A stretch of DNA of 8,349 bases, from positions 1-8,349 of the forward strand of contig UQWV01000072.1 of the NCBI GenBank assembly GCA_900544845.1. Direction: 5' to 3'. The translations under genes and the position numbers were made by a program. The stretch comes from an uncultured Collinsella sp. GTDB taxonomy: Bacteria > Actinomycetota > Coriobacteriia > Coriobacteriales > Coriobacteriaceae. The notes under the pieces were generated by a model. It had not been told where the DNA came from and did no database searches. It worked only from the letters and a program-made list of their open reading frames with translations. This document shows, piece by piece, positions 1 through 5,368 of this stretch (positions are counted from its first letter, which is position 1; the number at the start of each line of letters is the position of its first letter).

Positions 1-425
1 GCCATCTTGGGCGTGGAGGCGAGCTCGGGGCGGTCACCCAGGAAGCGCTCGAGCTGGCCGATGGCCACGGGCTCGGACTTCTTACCACGGATGCACTTGC
101 CCTCGCACTGGTTCTCCTGCGGGCAGACGCGGCCGCAGATGGCGGGAAGCATGGAGTCCTCGCGGATGGTATCGAGGGCGCCGCCGAAGTCCTTCGCGCG
201 GATCTGCTCGATAAAGCGGGGGATGTTGATGTTGACAGGGCAGCCCTCAACACAGAACGGCTTCTTGCAGTTGAGGCAGCGCTCGGCCTCGGCCAGCGCC
301 ATCTCCTCGGTGAAGCCCTTGTCGACGGGGCGGAAGTCGCAGGCGCGCTCGGCAGCCGGCTCCTCGTTATCGGGGGTACGGGGCGACTTCATATCGGCAA
401 CGAAACGACCGTTAACTAGTGGCAT
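1..425 (-). CDS. gltA: GltA-like FAD/iron-sulfur oxidoreductase subunit (NfnB / glutamate synthase small-chain family), C-terminus cut off
   Basis: Only the first 141 residues are in the window; the rest lies beyond position 1. The fragment opens MPLVNGRFVADMKSPRTP and carries the N-terminal Fer4_20-type iron-sulfur domain of the glutamate synthase small chain / NADPH oxidoreductase family. Two cysteine groups are visible: C50, C53, C58, C62 (CLNCKKPFCVEGCP) and C97, C101, C107, C111 (CGRVCPQENQCEGKC), as expected for two [4Fe-4S] clusters. The FAD and NAD(P) Rossmann domains of the family would follow outside the window. I chose ATG at 425 because a purine-rich Shine-Dalgarno tract precedes it and the peptide begins with the usual VNGRFVADMK block; starting at the inner Met12 would lose it. 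The start overlaps the end of the upstream gene by 10 bases, so the two are co-transcribed and probably translationally coupled. Beside an FNR-like subunit, the better role is NfnB of a bifurcating ferredoxin:NADP oxidoreductase rather than true glutamate synthase. Family is certain; the NfnB role is inferred. Confidence 0.9.
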   Translation of the reverse strand, partial: MPLVNGRFVADMKSPRTPDNEEPAAERACDFRPVDKGFTEEMALAEAERCLNCKKPFCVEGCPVNINIPRFIEQIRAKDFGGALDTIREDSMLPAICGRVCPQENQCEGKCIRGKKSEPVAIGQLERFLGDRPELASTPKM

Positions 426-1255
426 GCGCAGCTCTTTTCCTCATAGGCCTTGAGGGACTCGCCCTCTTCGGAACGGTAAGCGGCCTGGCGGGCACGAAGG
501 TCATCCCAGTCGACCAGGGTGGCATCGAAGTCGGGGCCGTCGACGCAAGCGAACTTGGTCACGCCGCCCACTTCGACGCGGCAGCAGCCGCACATGCCGG
601 TGCCGTCAACCATGATGGGGTTGAGGGACGCAGTGATGGGGGTATCGTACTTCTGGGCGGTGAGGGTCGAGAACTTCATCATCGGAACGGGGCCGACGCA
701 GAAGACCTGGCTCACGGCCTTGTCCTGCAGCAGACGCTCCAGCGGAGCGGTGACAACGCCCTGCTCGCCGTAGGAACCGTCATCGGTAGTGATGTGGATG
801 TGGTCCTCGTCGAGGAGCTCGCGGAACTGGTCCTCCATGAGCAGGAGGTCCTTGGTGCGGGCACCCATGATGGCGTGCACCTCGTGACCGGTCTCGACCA
901 GGTGCTTGGCGACCGGGAAGGCAATTGCCAGGCCGACGCCGCCGCCAATGACGGCGCAGGGGCCCTCGGCCATCTCGGTGGGAACGCCCAGCGGGCCCAC
1001 GACGTCGCGCAGCGACTCGCCGGCTTCGTAAGTGGACAGCATCTCGGTGGTCTTGCCGATCACCATGAAGATGAACTCGACCCAGCCCTCGTCACCGTTC
1101 CAGCCGGCCAGGGTAAACGGGACGCGCTCGCCCGTCTCGTTGGCGCGGACCATGAGGAACTGTCCAGCGTGCGCATGCTTGGCGATTGCGGGCGCCTCGA
1201 TGCGGAACTTGAACACCTTCTCCGAGAACTGCGTCTTCTCCAGGATCTTATACAT
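416..1255 (-). CDS. nfnA: FNR-like FAD/NAD(P) and [2Fe-2S] subunit, probable NfnA (sulfide/dihydroorotate dehydrogenase-like family)
   Basis: This 279-residue protein belongs to the PyrK/SudB/NfnA branch of ferredoxin-NADP reductases. Residues 1-95 form the FAD-binding barrel, with VPFTLAGW at 45-52 in the flavin-binding position. Residues 98-200 form the NAD(P)-binding part, with GGGVGLA at 104-110 and FCVGPVPMM at 185-193. Near the C-terminus DGTGMCGCCRV (217-227) and C237 give a [2Fe-2S] site; C222, C225 and C237 are the likely cysteine ligands. In NfnAB the small subunit oxidises or reduces NAD while the GltA-like subunit handles NADP and ferredoxin. Directly downstream is that GltA-like gene, overlapping by 10 bases, which favours NfnA over PyrK, since no dihydroorotate dehydrogenase gene is adjacent. 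ATG at 1255 follows a GAGAGGGG ribosome site (1260-1267). No membrane segment or signal peptide is visible, so it is cytoplasmic. Family call is strong; NfnA rather than SudB rests on context, and the two are closely related. Confidence 0.87.
   Translation of the reverse strand: MYKILEKTQFSEKVFKFRIEAPAIAKHAHAGQFLMVRANETGERVPFTLAGWNGDEGWVEFIFMVIGKTTEMLSTYEAGESLRDVVGPLGVPTEMAEGPCAVIGGGVGLAIAFPVAKHLVETGHEVHAIMGARTKDLLLMEDQFRELLDEDHIHITTDDGSYGEQGVVTAPLERLLQDKAVSQVFCVGPVPMMKFSTLTAQKYDTPITASLNPIMVDGTGMCGCCRVEVGGVTKFACVDGPDFDATLVDWDDLRARQAAYRSEEGESLKAYEEKSCACH
433..442 (-). promoter_or_regulatory. Ribosome binding site of gltA/nfnB
   Basis: On the minus strand GAGGAAAAGA lies ahead of the ATG at 425, with the AAGAG part about 7 bases from it. 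It sits inside the end of nfnA, which supports coupled translation and the early start rather than the inner ATG at codon 12. Confidence 0.6.
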
Positions 1256-1360
1256 AGAACCCCTCTCTTGTTAGGGCCGCCGAACCGTGCCTCCACGGAA
1301 ATGGACGGTAGCCCGAATAAAACCGTACGCGCACAGGCGTTGTGCAGACATACGGTGCAA

Positions 1361-1366
1361 ATTATA
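1361..1366 (-). promoter_or_regulatory. -10 box of a probable nfnA promoter
   Basis: The minus strand reads TATAAT, a perfect -10 consensus, about 105 bases ahead of the nfnA start. No good -35 hexamer is found at 16-18 bases spacing. The implied leader of roughly 100 bases contains a small perfect hairpin, CCGTG-GAGG-CACGG, on the minus strand close to the ribosome site; I see no known riboswitch in it. Confidence 0.45.
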
Positions 1367-1440
1367 CCCTCATGGACATGTCACTTACGTGTGTCTTCGG
1401 CGGTTGGGAGCAGGGTTTATCCGCTTCGACCTGCCAAAGG

Positions 1441-1615
1441 GGGAGAGGTTTATTTTGGCAGGTTTTATCAGGCAAAACGGCAAAGGAGGTCGGCCTCGGG
1501 TTGTGATGAGGCCGGCCCCCTTGGGGCGCTATGTGTGTATGGCAGTGCGGGGTTTATTGCGATGCAGCCACCACGGCATTTCCGTAGATAAAACCTGCCA
1601 AAATAAACCTGTCCC
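1441..1615. repeat. 175-base element with 29-base terminal inverted repeats (MITE-like or structured repeat)
   Basis: The left arm (1441-1469) contains AGGTTTATTTTGGCAGG followed by TTTTATC, and the right arm (1587-1615) is its reverse complement. The inner 24 bases (1446-1469 with 1587-1610) match perfectly, and the outer five add one mismatch. The interior, 117 bases, has no convincing gene but folds into its own strong hairpin (1481-1524). No target-site duplication is visible at either edge. The element lies 13 bases after the pth stop codon, so a pth transcript running on would carry the arms and could end or be processed there. It does not share termini with the two elements at 2372 and 3900. 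The inverted repeat is directly seen; calling it mobile is inference. Confidence 0.7.
1481..1524. other. Strong hairpin inside the 175-base element
   Basis: CAAAGGAGGTCGGCCTC (1481-1497) pairs with GAGGCCGGCCCCCTTGG (1508-1524) over 17 positions, with a 10-base loop, one T-G wobble and two mismatches; the seven base pairs next to the loop are perfect. No T-run follows on the plus strand and only TTTT occurs a few bases beyond on the minus strand, so it is a poor intrinsic terminator. It could be the apical part of an RNA fold closed by the 29-base arms. Confidence 0.55.
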
Positions 1616-1628
1616 TAAATAGTAGGTT

Positions 1629-2258
1629 TTAGTGCTTGCCGTTGGCGGAAGCGGCGCCGTTGACGTGGTCGCGGGCATAGATCACGCCGTGCACGATGGC
1701 CAGGCCGGCGGCGTCGGCGGCGCGGGCGCAGGTGTCCTGGAAGTCATCGGCCTCGCGGGCGCGCAGCTGTTTGAGCACATAGTCTGCCACGGCCATCTTG
1801 CCGGGAGGGTTGCCGATGCCGGTGCGGATACGGCTAAAGTCGCGGCTGCCCATCTTGTCGATGATGGAGCGCAGGCCGTTGTGGCCGGCGTGGCCACCGC
1901 CCACCTTGACGCGCACGTCACCGGCGGGAATGTCAAGCTCGTCGTGGATGACGAGCAGCTCCTCGGCCTTGATCTTGTACTCGCGGCAGAGCTTGGAGAT
2001 GGGTCCGCCCGAGGTGTTCATGTACGACTGCGGCTTGACCAGTACAATCTGGCGCTTACCGCCCTCTTCCTCGGGATCGTTGATGTTGATGAGCGCGACC
2101 TCGGCGCCGGCCTGGTTTTTCCAGTACGTGACGCCGGCCTGACGGGCCAGCTCGTCAATCGCCTTAAAGCCGGCGTTGTGGCGGGTTTCGGCATATTCCT
2201 CGCCCGGGTTGCCAAGCCCGGCAACCATGCGAATCTTAAGCGGCTGTGCAGCTGCCAT
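1629..2258 (-). CDS. pth: Peptidyl-tRNA hydrolase
   Basis: This 209-residue cytoplasmic enzyme cleaves peptidyl-tRNA released from stalled ribosomes, freeing the tRNA. It shows the full bacterial Pth signature: GLGNPGEEYAETRHNAGF at 14-31, PQSYMN at 76-81, HDELD at 105-109 and GGGHAGHNGL at 120-129. The expected active-site residues are present: N17, H27 (catalytic base), N81, D106 and N127, corresponding to E. coli N10, H20, N68, D93 and N114. An ATG at 2264 would add two residues, but the only ribosome site, GAAAGG, ends immediately at that ATG; it is 6 bases from the ATG at 2258, so I prefer 2258. Length is slightly above the usual 190-200 because of the short N-terminal extension. Gram-positive genomes often have glmU-prs-ctc-pth in this order; here an island separates prs from pth and no ctc/rplY is seen between them. 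Confidence 0.96.
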   Translation of the reverse strand: MAAAQPLKIRMVAGLGNPGEEYAETRHNAGFKAIDELARQAGVTYWKNQAGAEVALININDPEEEGGKRQIVLVKPQSYMNTSGGPISKLCREYKIKAEELLVIHDELDIPAGDVRVKVGGGHAGHNGLRSIIDKMGSRDFSRIRTGIGNPPGKMAVADYVLKQLRAREADDFQDTCARAADAAGLAIVHGVIYARDHVNGAASANGKH

Positions 2259-2264
2259 GTTCAT

Positions 2265-2270
2265 CCTTTC
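2265..2270 (-). promoter_or_regulatory. Ribosome binding site that decides the pth start
   Basis: GAAAGG on the minus strand abuts the ATG at 2264 with no gap but stands 6 bases before the ATG at 2258, a normal spacing. The second ATG is therefore the likelier start. Confidence 0.6.
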
Positions 2271-2286
2271 GTTGATTTGTCGCCTG

Positions 2287-2317
2287 CTATGGTGAGCGAC
2301 CCTGTTGCCGCTGTCAA
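2287..2317 (-). promoter_or_regulatory. Candidate pth promoter (consensus -35, weak -10)
   Basis: The minus strand has a perfect TTGACA (2317-2312), followed 18-19 bases later by ACCATA/CCATAG (2293-2287), a poor -10 box. It lies between the pth start and the inverted-repeat element at 2372-2575, so the element sits upstream of it and does not break it. The -35 match alone could be chance. Confidence 0.3.
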
Positions 2318-2371
2318 ATGGAGGGCAATTGAGGGCGTTTAGGGGCGTTTGGACGGCCGTCGAAATCGAGG

Positions 2372-2575
2372 TGGACAGTTAGTTCGGATACGTATAAGTT
2401 CTGAGGACTCGAAGTGCTCAATTCAATGCCGATACGTTGTTTTGGAGCTTTAGTTAGTCCATATGACGCTGTTTTGAAGTCTACCCTGCCTTCAAATCGG
2501 GCGAATGGTATAGAGATAACTGCAAAACAGCCTAATTCAATGTGTCCATTTATACGTATCCGAACTAACTGTCCA
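2372..2575. repeat. 204-base element with perfect 26-base terminal inverted repeats (copy 1)
   Basis: The left arm at 2372-2397 reads TGGACAGTTAGTTCG then GATACGTATAA; the right arm at 2550-2575 is its exact reverse complement. The interior is visibly more AT-rich than the neighbouring genes and encodes nothing recognisable. Near its middle TTTGAAG (2473-2479) pairs with CTTCAAA (2490-2496) across a 10-base loop. No target-site duplication is evident (flanks end in GAGG on the left and begin GCCC on the right). The same arms occur at 3900-4102, so this is a repeated element and not a chance palindrome. Ends of the form TG...CA and the size suggest a non-autonomous transposon (MITE) or a REPIN-like unit; no transposase is present in the window. 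Confidence 0.82.
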
Positions 2576-2608
2576 GCCCTGCTCGACGGTGCACGGGTGA
2601 TTCGCCGT

Positions 2609-3736
2609 TTAGACCGGCGCAAGGCCGATTCCGGCCCGCAGGGCGTTGAGCCAAGCGGCCTGACGCTTGCGATAGCCCTTGATACGGTATCGGAATCGGA
2701 CTCCCGCGAGTCGATGCATCGTTTGGGCGAAGGCTTCGAGTGCAACAAGGTCTTTCATTTGGTCGCGATTGATAACCAGGACGTGGATGCCCATTGCCTT
2801 GAGGCCATTATTCCGATTGCCATCGTGGACGCGAGCGTTTTGAAGCTCATGCCCAATTCCGTTGTATTCGTTGTCGACTCCGGCTGCCGGGCAATACAGG
2901 TCGCAGATGGCGTAAGGGATGCCGGAGGACATGTTGACCGCAAGAGTGTCGAAGTCGATTCGATAGTTGAGTAGCAGGCCTCCCATGGGCAGGCTGCAAC
3001 ATCCGAATCCACCAAAGCGCATGGGCGCTCCGAGAACGGCAAACATTAGGGATTCGGCTGGGGATGCAGATCCGGGTCGGGCGAGATTGACTGCCGTGCG
3101 AAACGAGGCGTATGAGCTACTTTTGGCGAACCGTGCGACCGCCTCGAGCTCTTCGATGGTCGTGGCGGGCTCGCATTTGTAGTGCGCTTGTTCATAGCGG
3201 GTTTCGTTCTGCTGTTCGGCCGCCGACTGGTCGCCCCGGCAATCGAGGTCGTCCATCGCTTCGTAGACATCGCCCTTGGGCCAGATGTCGTTATAGGCAA
3301 TGGGGTATGTTGCCCCGGGAGGAAGGGAGTAGGTTCCGAGCAGTTCCATGAGCAGCATCAAGGTTTTGGCGACCGATTCATTTTTGGAACAAAGCATGGC
3401 TGTCATGGCAGGAGACGTTGCGTAGATGTCGGCCTCGATGTGCATAATTGCACCTTCAGGAAGCGGGGCAGAGAGAATATGCTGAAGAAGTCGCTTGTCG
3501 GGGCGTCTGTTGTCTTCGTCTGAAACGAGAAGATCGAGCAGTTCGGAATCATCTTCATTCCAGGCGTCGAGTATCGAAAGTGCGCCAAAGTCTATCGCGT
3601 CATTATTGGGAATGCAGCTAGCCAAGGCCTGTGCTTGCTGTTCGCTATCAACGGAGCCCCAGGGTAGGGCAGAGTACGCCCGTCGTGCGCGACGAATTGC
3701 GCGGAGGGCGGAGAAATGTGAAATCACGGTCGTCAT
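2609..3736 (-). CDS. Unrecognised protein with a PD-(D/E)XK / DUF559-like C-terminal part
   Basis: I cannot name this 375-residue protein. The N-terminal half (1-200) begins MTTVISHFSALRAIRRARRA and is mostly helical and charged, with no motif I know. The part from about 223 to 345 resembles the Vsr/DUF559 endonuclease fold in order and spacing: SPAES at 224-228 (first acidic residue E228), an acidic core CDLYCPAAGVDNEYNGIGH at 278-296 (D279, E290, H296), a following D305-x-x-R308, then GIHVLVINRDQMKD at 316-329, where the family usually has a strand and 'R/T..q' end. The usual 'EvDG..H' appears as EYNGIGH, so catalytic activity is uncertain. A defence, restriction-linked or toxin-antitoxin role is possible but unproven. 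There is no signal peptide or membrane segment. No Shine-Dalgarno sequence precedes the ATG at 3736. The gene stands alone, between two matching inverted-repeat elements, inside an otherwise conserved housekeeping cluster, which suggests acquisition. Confidence 0.75.
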   Translation of the reverse strand: MTTVISHFSALRAIRRARRAYSALPWGSVDSEQQAQALASCIPNNDAIDFGALSILDAWNEDDSELLDLLVSDEDNRRPDKRLLQHILSAPLPEGAIMHIEADIYATSPAMTAMLCSKNESVAKTLMLLMELLGTYSLPPGATYPIAYNDIWPKGDVYEAMDDLDCRGDQSAAEQQNETRYEQAHYKCEPATTIEELEAVARFAKSSSYASFRTAVNLARPGSASPAESLMFAVLGAPMRFGGFGCCSLPMGGLLLNYRIDFDTLAVNMSSGIPYAICDLYCPAAGVDNEYNGIGHELQNARVHDGNRNNGLKAMGIHVLVINRDQMKDLVALEAFAQTMHRLAGVRFRYRIKGYRKRQAAWLNALRAGIGLAPV

Positions 3737-3899
3737 AGCTATAACGTACTAAGTTGGCGGCAGAATGCGACCGCCATACCGTTCTTTTCGCTCAGCGGGG
3801 TGCTGGGCGCCATGAACGGCCGGGTGTTAGGAAATCGGTGGAATCGGTTGAGGGGATTGCAGGAAATTGAGCTCTGCCGAGAAGGTTGACGATGGCTAC

Positions 3900-4102
3900 T
3901 GGACAGTTAGTTCAGATACGTATAAGGCGGCGGGCGTTCGAGGTGTTTCTAAGGGCCTCCGAGGGCGATTTGAAGATAATATATGCGGCGGTTGTACTCG
4001 AAAACGATGAGCTTCGGGCGGCATGGCATCCGCCGGGGAGCTCAGAAGGCTCCGAACGGACCTTTGGAGCTTTAAAAAATACGTATCTGAACTAACTGTC
4101 CA
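3900..4102. repeat. 203-base element with perfect 24-base terminal inverted repeats (copy 2)
   Basis: The left arm at 3900-3923 reads TGGACAGTTAGTTCA then GATACGTAT, and the right arm at 4079-4102 is its exact reverse complement. The arms equal those of copy 1 except at position 15, where G is replaced by A; the opposite arm carries the matching C-to-T change, so pairing is kept. Length is within one base of copy 1, yet the interior is largely different and more GC-rich, sharing only short words such as TTTGGAGCTTTA (4063-4074, also 2441-2452). A small GGAGC/GCTCC hairpin lies at 4037-4053. No target-site duplication is seen. It ends 24 bases before the prs terminator hairpin, so it lies outside the prs transcription unit. 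Confidence 0.82.
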
Positions 4103-4123
4103 GGGCGGATTAGCGAGGAATAG

Positions 4124-4154
4124 AAAAAGGGTCGGAAGCGAGCTTCCGACCCTT
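4124..4154 (-). terminator. Intrinsic terminator of prs
   Basis: On the minus strand AAGGGTCGGAAG (4154-4143) pairs perfectly with its complement (4138-4127) around a 4-base loop, 12 base pairs, and runs straight into TTTTT (4128-4124). It begins 34 bases after the prs stop codon. On the plus strand no T-run follows, so it works for prs only. Confidence 0.9.
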
Positions 4155-4187
4155 AAAAACATCAAAGATGATGCGATACGCGTTGGA

Positions 4188-5174
4188 CTACAGCGCGAAG
4201 TCGCCGCCGACGAGCGTGGAGACGGGCTCCTCGTGGTAAACGGCGGAGATGGCCTGAGCGAACTCCTCGGCGACCGAGATGGTCTTGATCTTGCCGCCGA
4301 CCTCGACGGGAATGGCGTCGGTGACGACGCACTCGACGATCGGGGCGTCGTTCAGGCGCTCGATGGCCGGACCGGAGAAGATGCCGTGGGTGGCGCAGAC
4401 GTAGATGTCGCCGGCGCCCATAGCCTTGAGCTCCTTGACGTTGGCGCACAGGGTGCCAGCGGTGTCGATCATGTCGTCGTTGATGATGCAGGTCTTGCCC
4501 TTGATGTCACCGATGATGCCCATGACCTCGGCGGCGTTGTGGCGCGGACGGCCCTTGTGGGCGATGGCAAGGTCGCAGCCGAGCATGTCGGACAGCTTCT
4601 TGGCGGCCTTGGCGCGACCCACGTCGGGGGAGACGACGACCAGGTTGTCGGTGTCGAAGTGCATGTCGTTGTAGTACTGGCCAAACAGCGGCAGTGCGGA
4701 CAGGTGGTTAACCGGGATATCGAAGAAGCCCTGGATCTGGCCCTGGTGCAGATCGAGGGTGATGATGCGGTTGACGCCGGCGCGCTCGAGCAGGTTGGCG
4801 ACGAGGCGGGCGGTGATGGGCTCGCGCGGGCCGGCCTTGCGGTCCTGGCGGGCATAGCCGTAGTGGGTGATGACGGCGGTGATGGAGCGGGCGGATGCGC
4901 GCTTGGCAGCGTCGGTGGCGATGAGCAGCTCCATGAGCATGTCGTTGACGTTGCCGCCGGCCACGGACTGAATCAGGAAGACGTCGGCGCCGCGGACGGT
5001 CTCGTCGTAGCGGGCGTAAATCTCACCATTGGCGAACTGCTTTAGCGTAAGGCCCGAAAGCTCGACCCCAAGGTACTCAGCGATCTTCTGAGCGAGGGGA
5101 CGGTTGGAGGAACCGGAATACACGCGGATGGACTTGCGCATATTCTCCGACTTCTCGGGATCATTAATCGGCAT
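4188..5174 (-). CDS. prs: Ribose-phosphate pyrophosphokinase (PRPP synthase)
   Basis: This 328-residue cytoplasmic enzyme makes PRPP from ribose 5-phosphate and ATP, feeding purine, pyrimidine, histidine, tryptophan and NAD synthesis. Visible class I motifs are FANGE (47-51), YGYARQDRK (105-113), DLHQGQIQGFF (141-151, with H143) and the PRPP-binding loop INDDMIDTAGT (231-241). Compared with the common VSPDxGGVVRARxxAK, the segment here is VSPDVGRAKAAKK (182-194), about three residues shorter. The catalytic loop KRRPR-x-N reads KGRPRHN (207-213): the lysine and the second arginine are kept and the first arginine is glycine. ATG at 5174 follows a strong AAAGGAGA ribosome site (5181-5188) with about 7 bases spacing; Met12 would be a shorter alternative but lacks this site. 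It follows glmU on the same strand, but glmU has its own terminator, so prs is probably transcribed separately. The gene ends in its own terminator. Confidence 0.96.
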   Translation of the reverse strand: MPINDPEKSENMRKSIRVYSGSSNRPLAQKIAEYLGVELSGLTLKQFANGEIYARYDETVRGADVFLIQSVAGGNVNDMLMELLIATDAAKRASARSITAVITHYGYARQDRKAGPREPITARLVANLLERAGVNRIITLDLHQGQIQGFFDIPVNHLSALPLFGQYYNDMHFDTDNLVVVSPDVGRAKAAKKLSDMLGCDLAIAHKGRPRHNAAEVMGIIGDIKGKTCIINDDMIDTAGTLCANVKELKAMGAGDIYVCATHGIFSGPAIERLNDAPIVECVVTDAIPVEVGGKIKTISVAEEFAQAISAVYHEEPVSTLVGGDFAL

Positions 5175-5315
5175 TACCCTTCTCCTTTATACATCGAATG
5201 CCATATAGATGCCTTGTTGCATTGTAACCGCGCGACGGGGTTAATCGGGTCTTGATAACGTCTTTACCGTCAACGGACACGAACCGACCACTCATCCGGT
5301 TGCGCAGGTCACGAT

Positions 5316-5351
5316 AGAAAAAGGAGCCGCCCCCCATGGGAACAGCTCCTT
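5316..5351 (-). terminator. Intrinsic terminator of glmU
   Basis: On the minus strand AAGGAGC (5351-5345) pairs with GCTCCTT (5327-5321), with further inner pairing of TTCCC with GGGGG around the loop, and is followed by TTTTT (5322-5318) then CTATCG. It starts 17 bases beyond the glmU stop codon, between glmU and prs. Confidence 0.85.
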
Positions 5352-5368
5352 AGATGCTTGGTAAAACG

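Larger units (their letters stand above)
1256..1628. other. Intergenic region between pth and nfnA
   Basis: This 373-base stretch holds the nfnA leader and -10 box (left part), a 175-base inverted-repeat element (1441-1615), and 13 bases between that element and the pth stop codon. Open frames crossing it on the plus strand show no recognisable protein and are mostly antisense readings of nfnA or translations of the repeat arms. I see no tRNA or protein gene here. Confidence 0.7.
2259..2608. other. Intergenic region between the nuclease-like gene and pth
   Basis: The 350 bases hold the pth ribosome site and candidate promoter, about 55 bases with nothing recognised, the 204-base inverted-repeat element, and 33 bases to the stop of the next gene. 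No intrinsic terminator with a T-run is seen after the nuclease-like gene; the element arm is the first strong palindromic sequence its transcript would meet. Confidence 0.65.
3737..4187. other. Intergenic region between prs and the nuclease-like gene
   Basis: The 451 bases hold, from left to right, about 160 bases upstream of the nuclease-like gene with no clear promoter and nothing recognised, the 203-base inverted-repeat element, 24 bases, and the prs terminator. Short frames across the element (for example one spanning 3886-4095) are readings of the repeat arms; I see no real gene. Confidence 0.65.

Noticed and set aside
1256..1354. Riboswitch or redox-operator in the nfnA leader
   Set aside because: Only short hairpins are visible; no known riboswitch core and no Rex-like TTGTGAA/TTCACAA palindrome was found.
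419..1591. 390-residue plus-strand open frame across nfnA
   Set aside because: It is the antisense of nfnA, whose protein motifs are clear; the translation is rich in G, A, V, D and H with no family features.
2362..2585. Target-site duplication around repeat copy 1
   Set aside because: The flanks (left ending ATCGAGG, right beginning GCCCTGC) show no direct repeat of 2 bases or more at the edges; the same holds for copy 2.
2414..2974. 186-residue plus-strand frame across repeat copy 1 and the nuclease-like gene
   Set aside because: Starts inside the repeat element and runs antisense to the longer minus-strand gene; no ribosome site or motif.
3886..4165. Small proteins reading through the arms of repeat copy 2 (YVSELTVQ-type ends)
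   Set aside because: They are translations of the inverted-repeat arms; both strands give similar frames and none has a ribosome site.
4023..5045. 340-residue plus-strand open frame
   Set aside because: Antisense shadow of prs joined to the repeat arm; composition is the low-complexity G/D/V pattern of a shadow frame.
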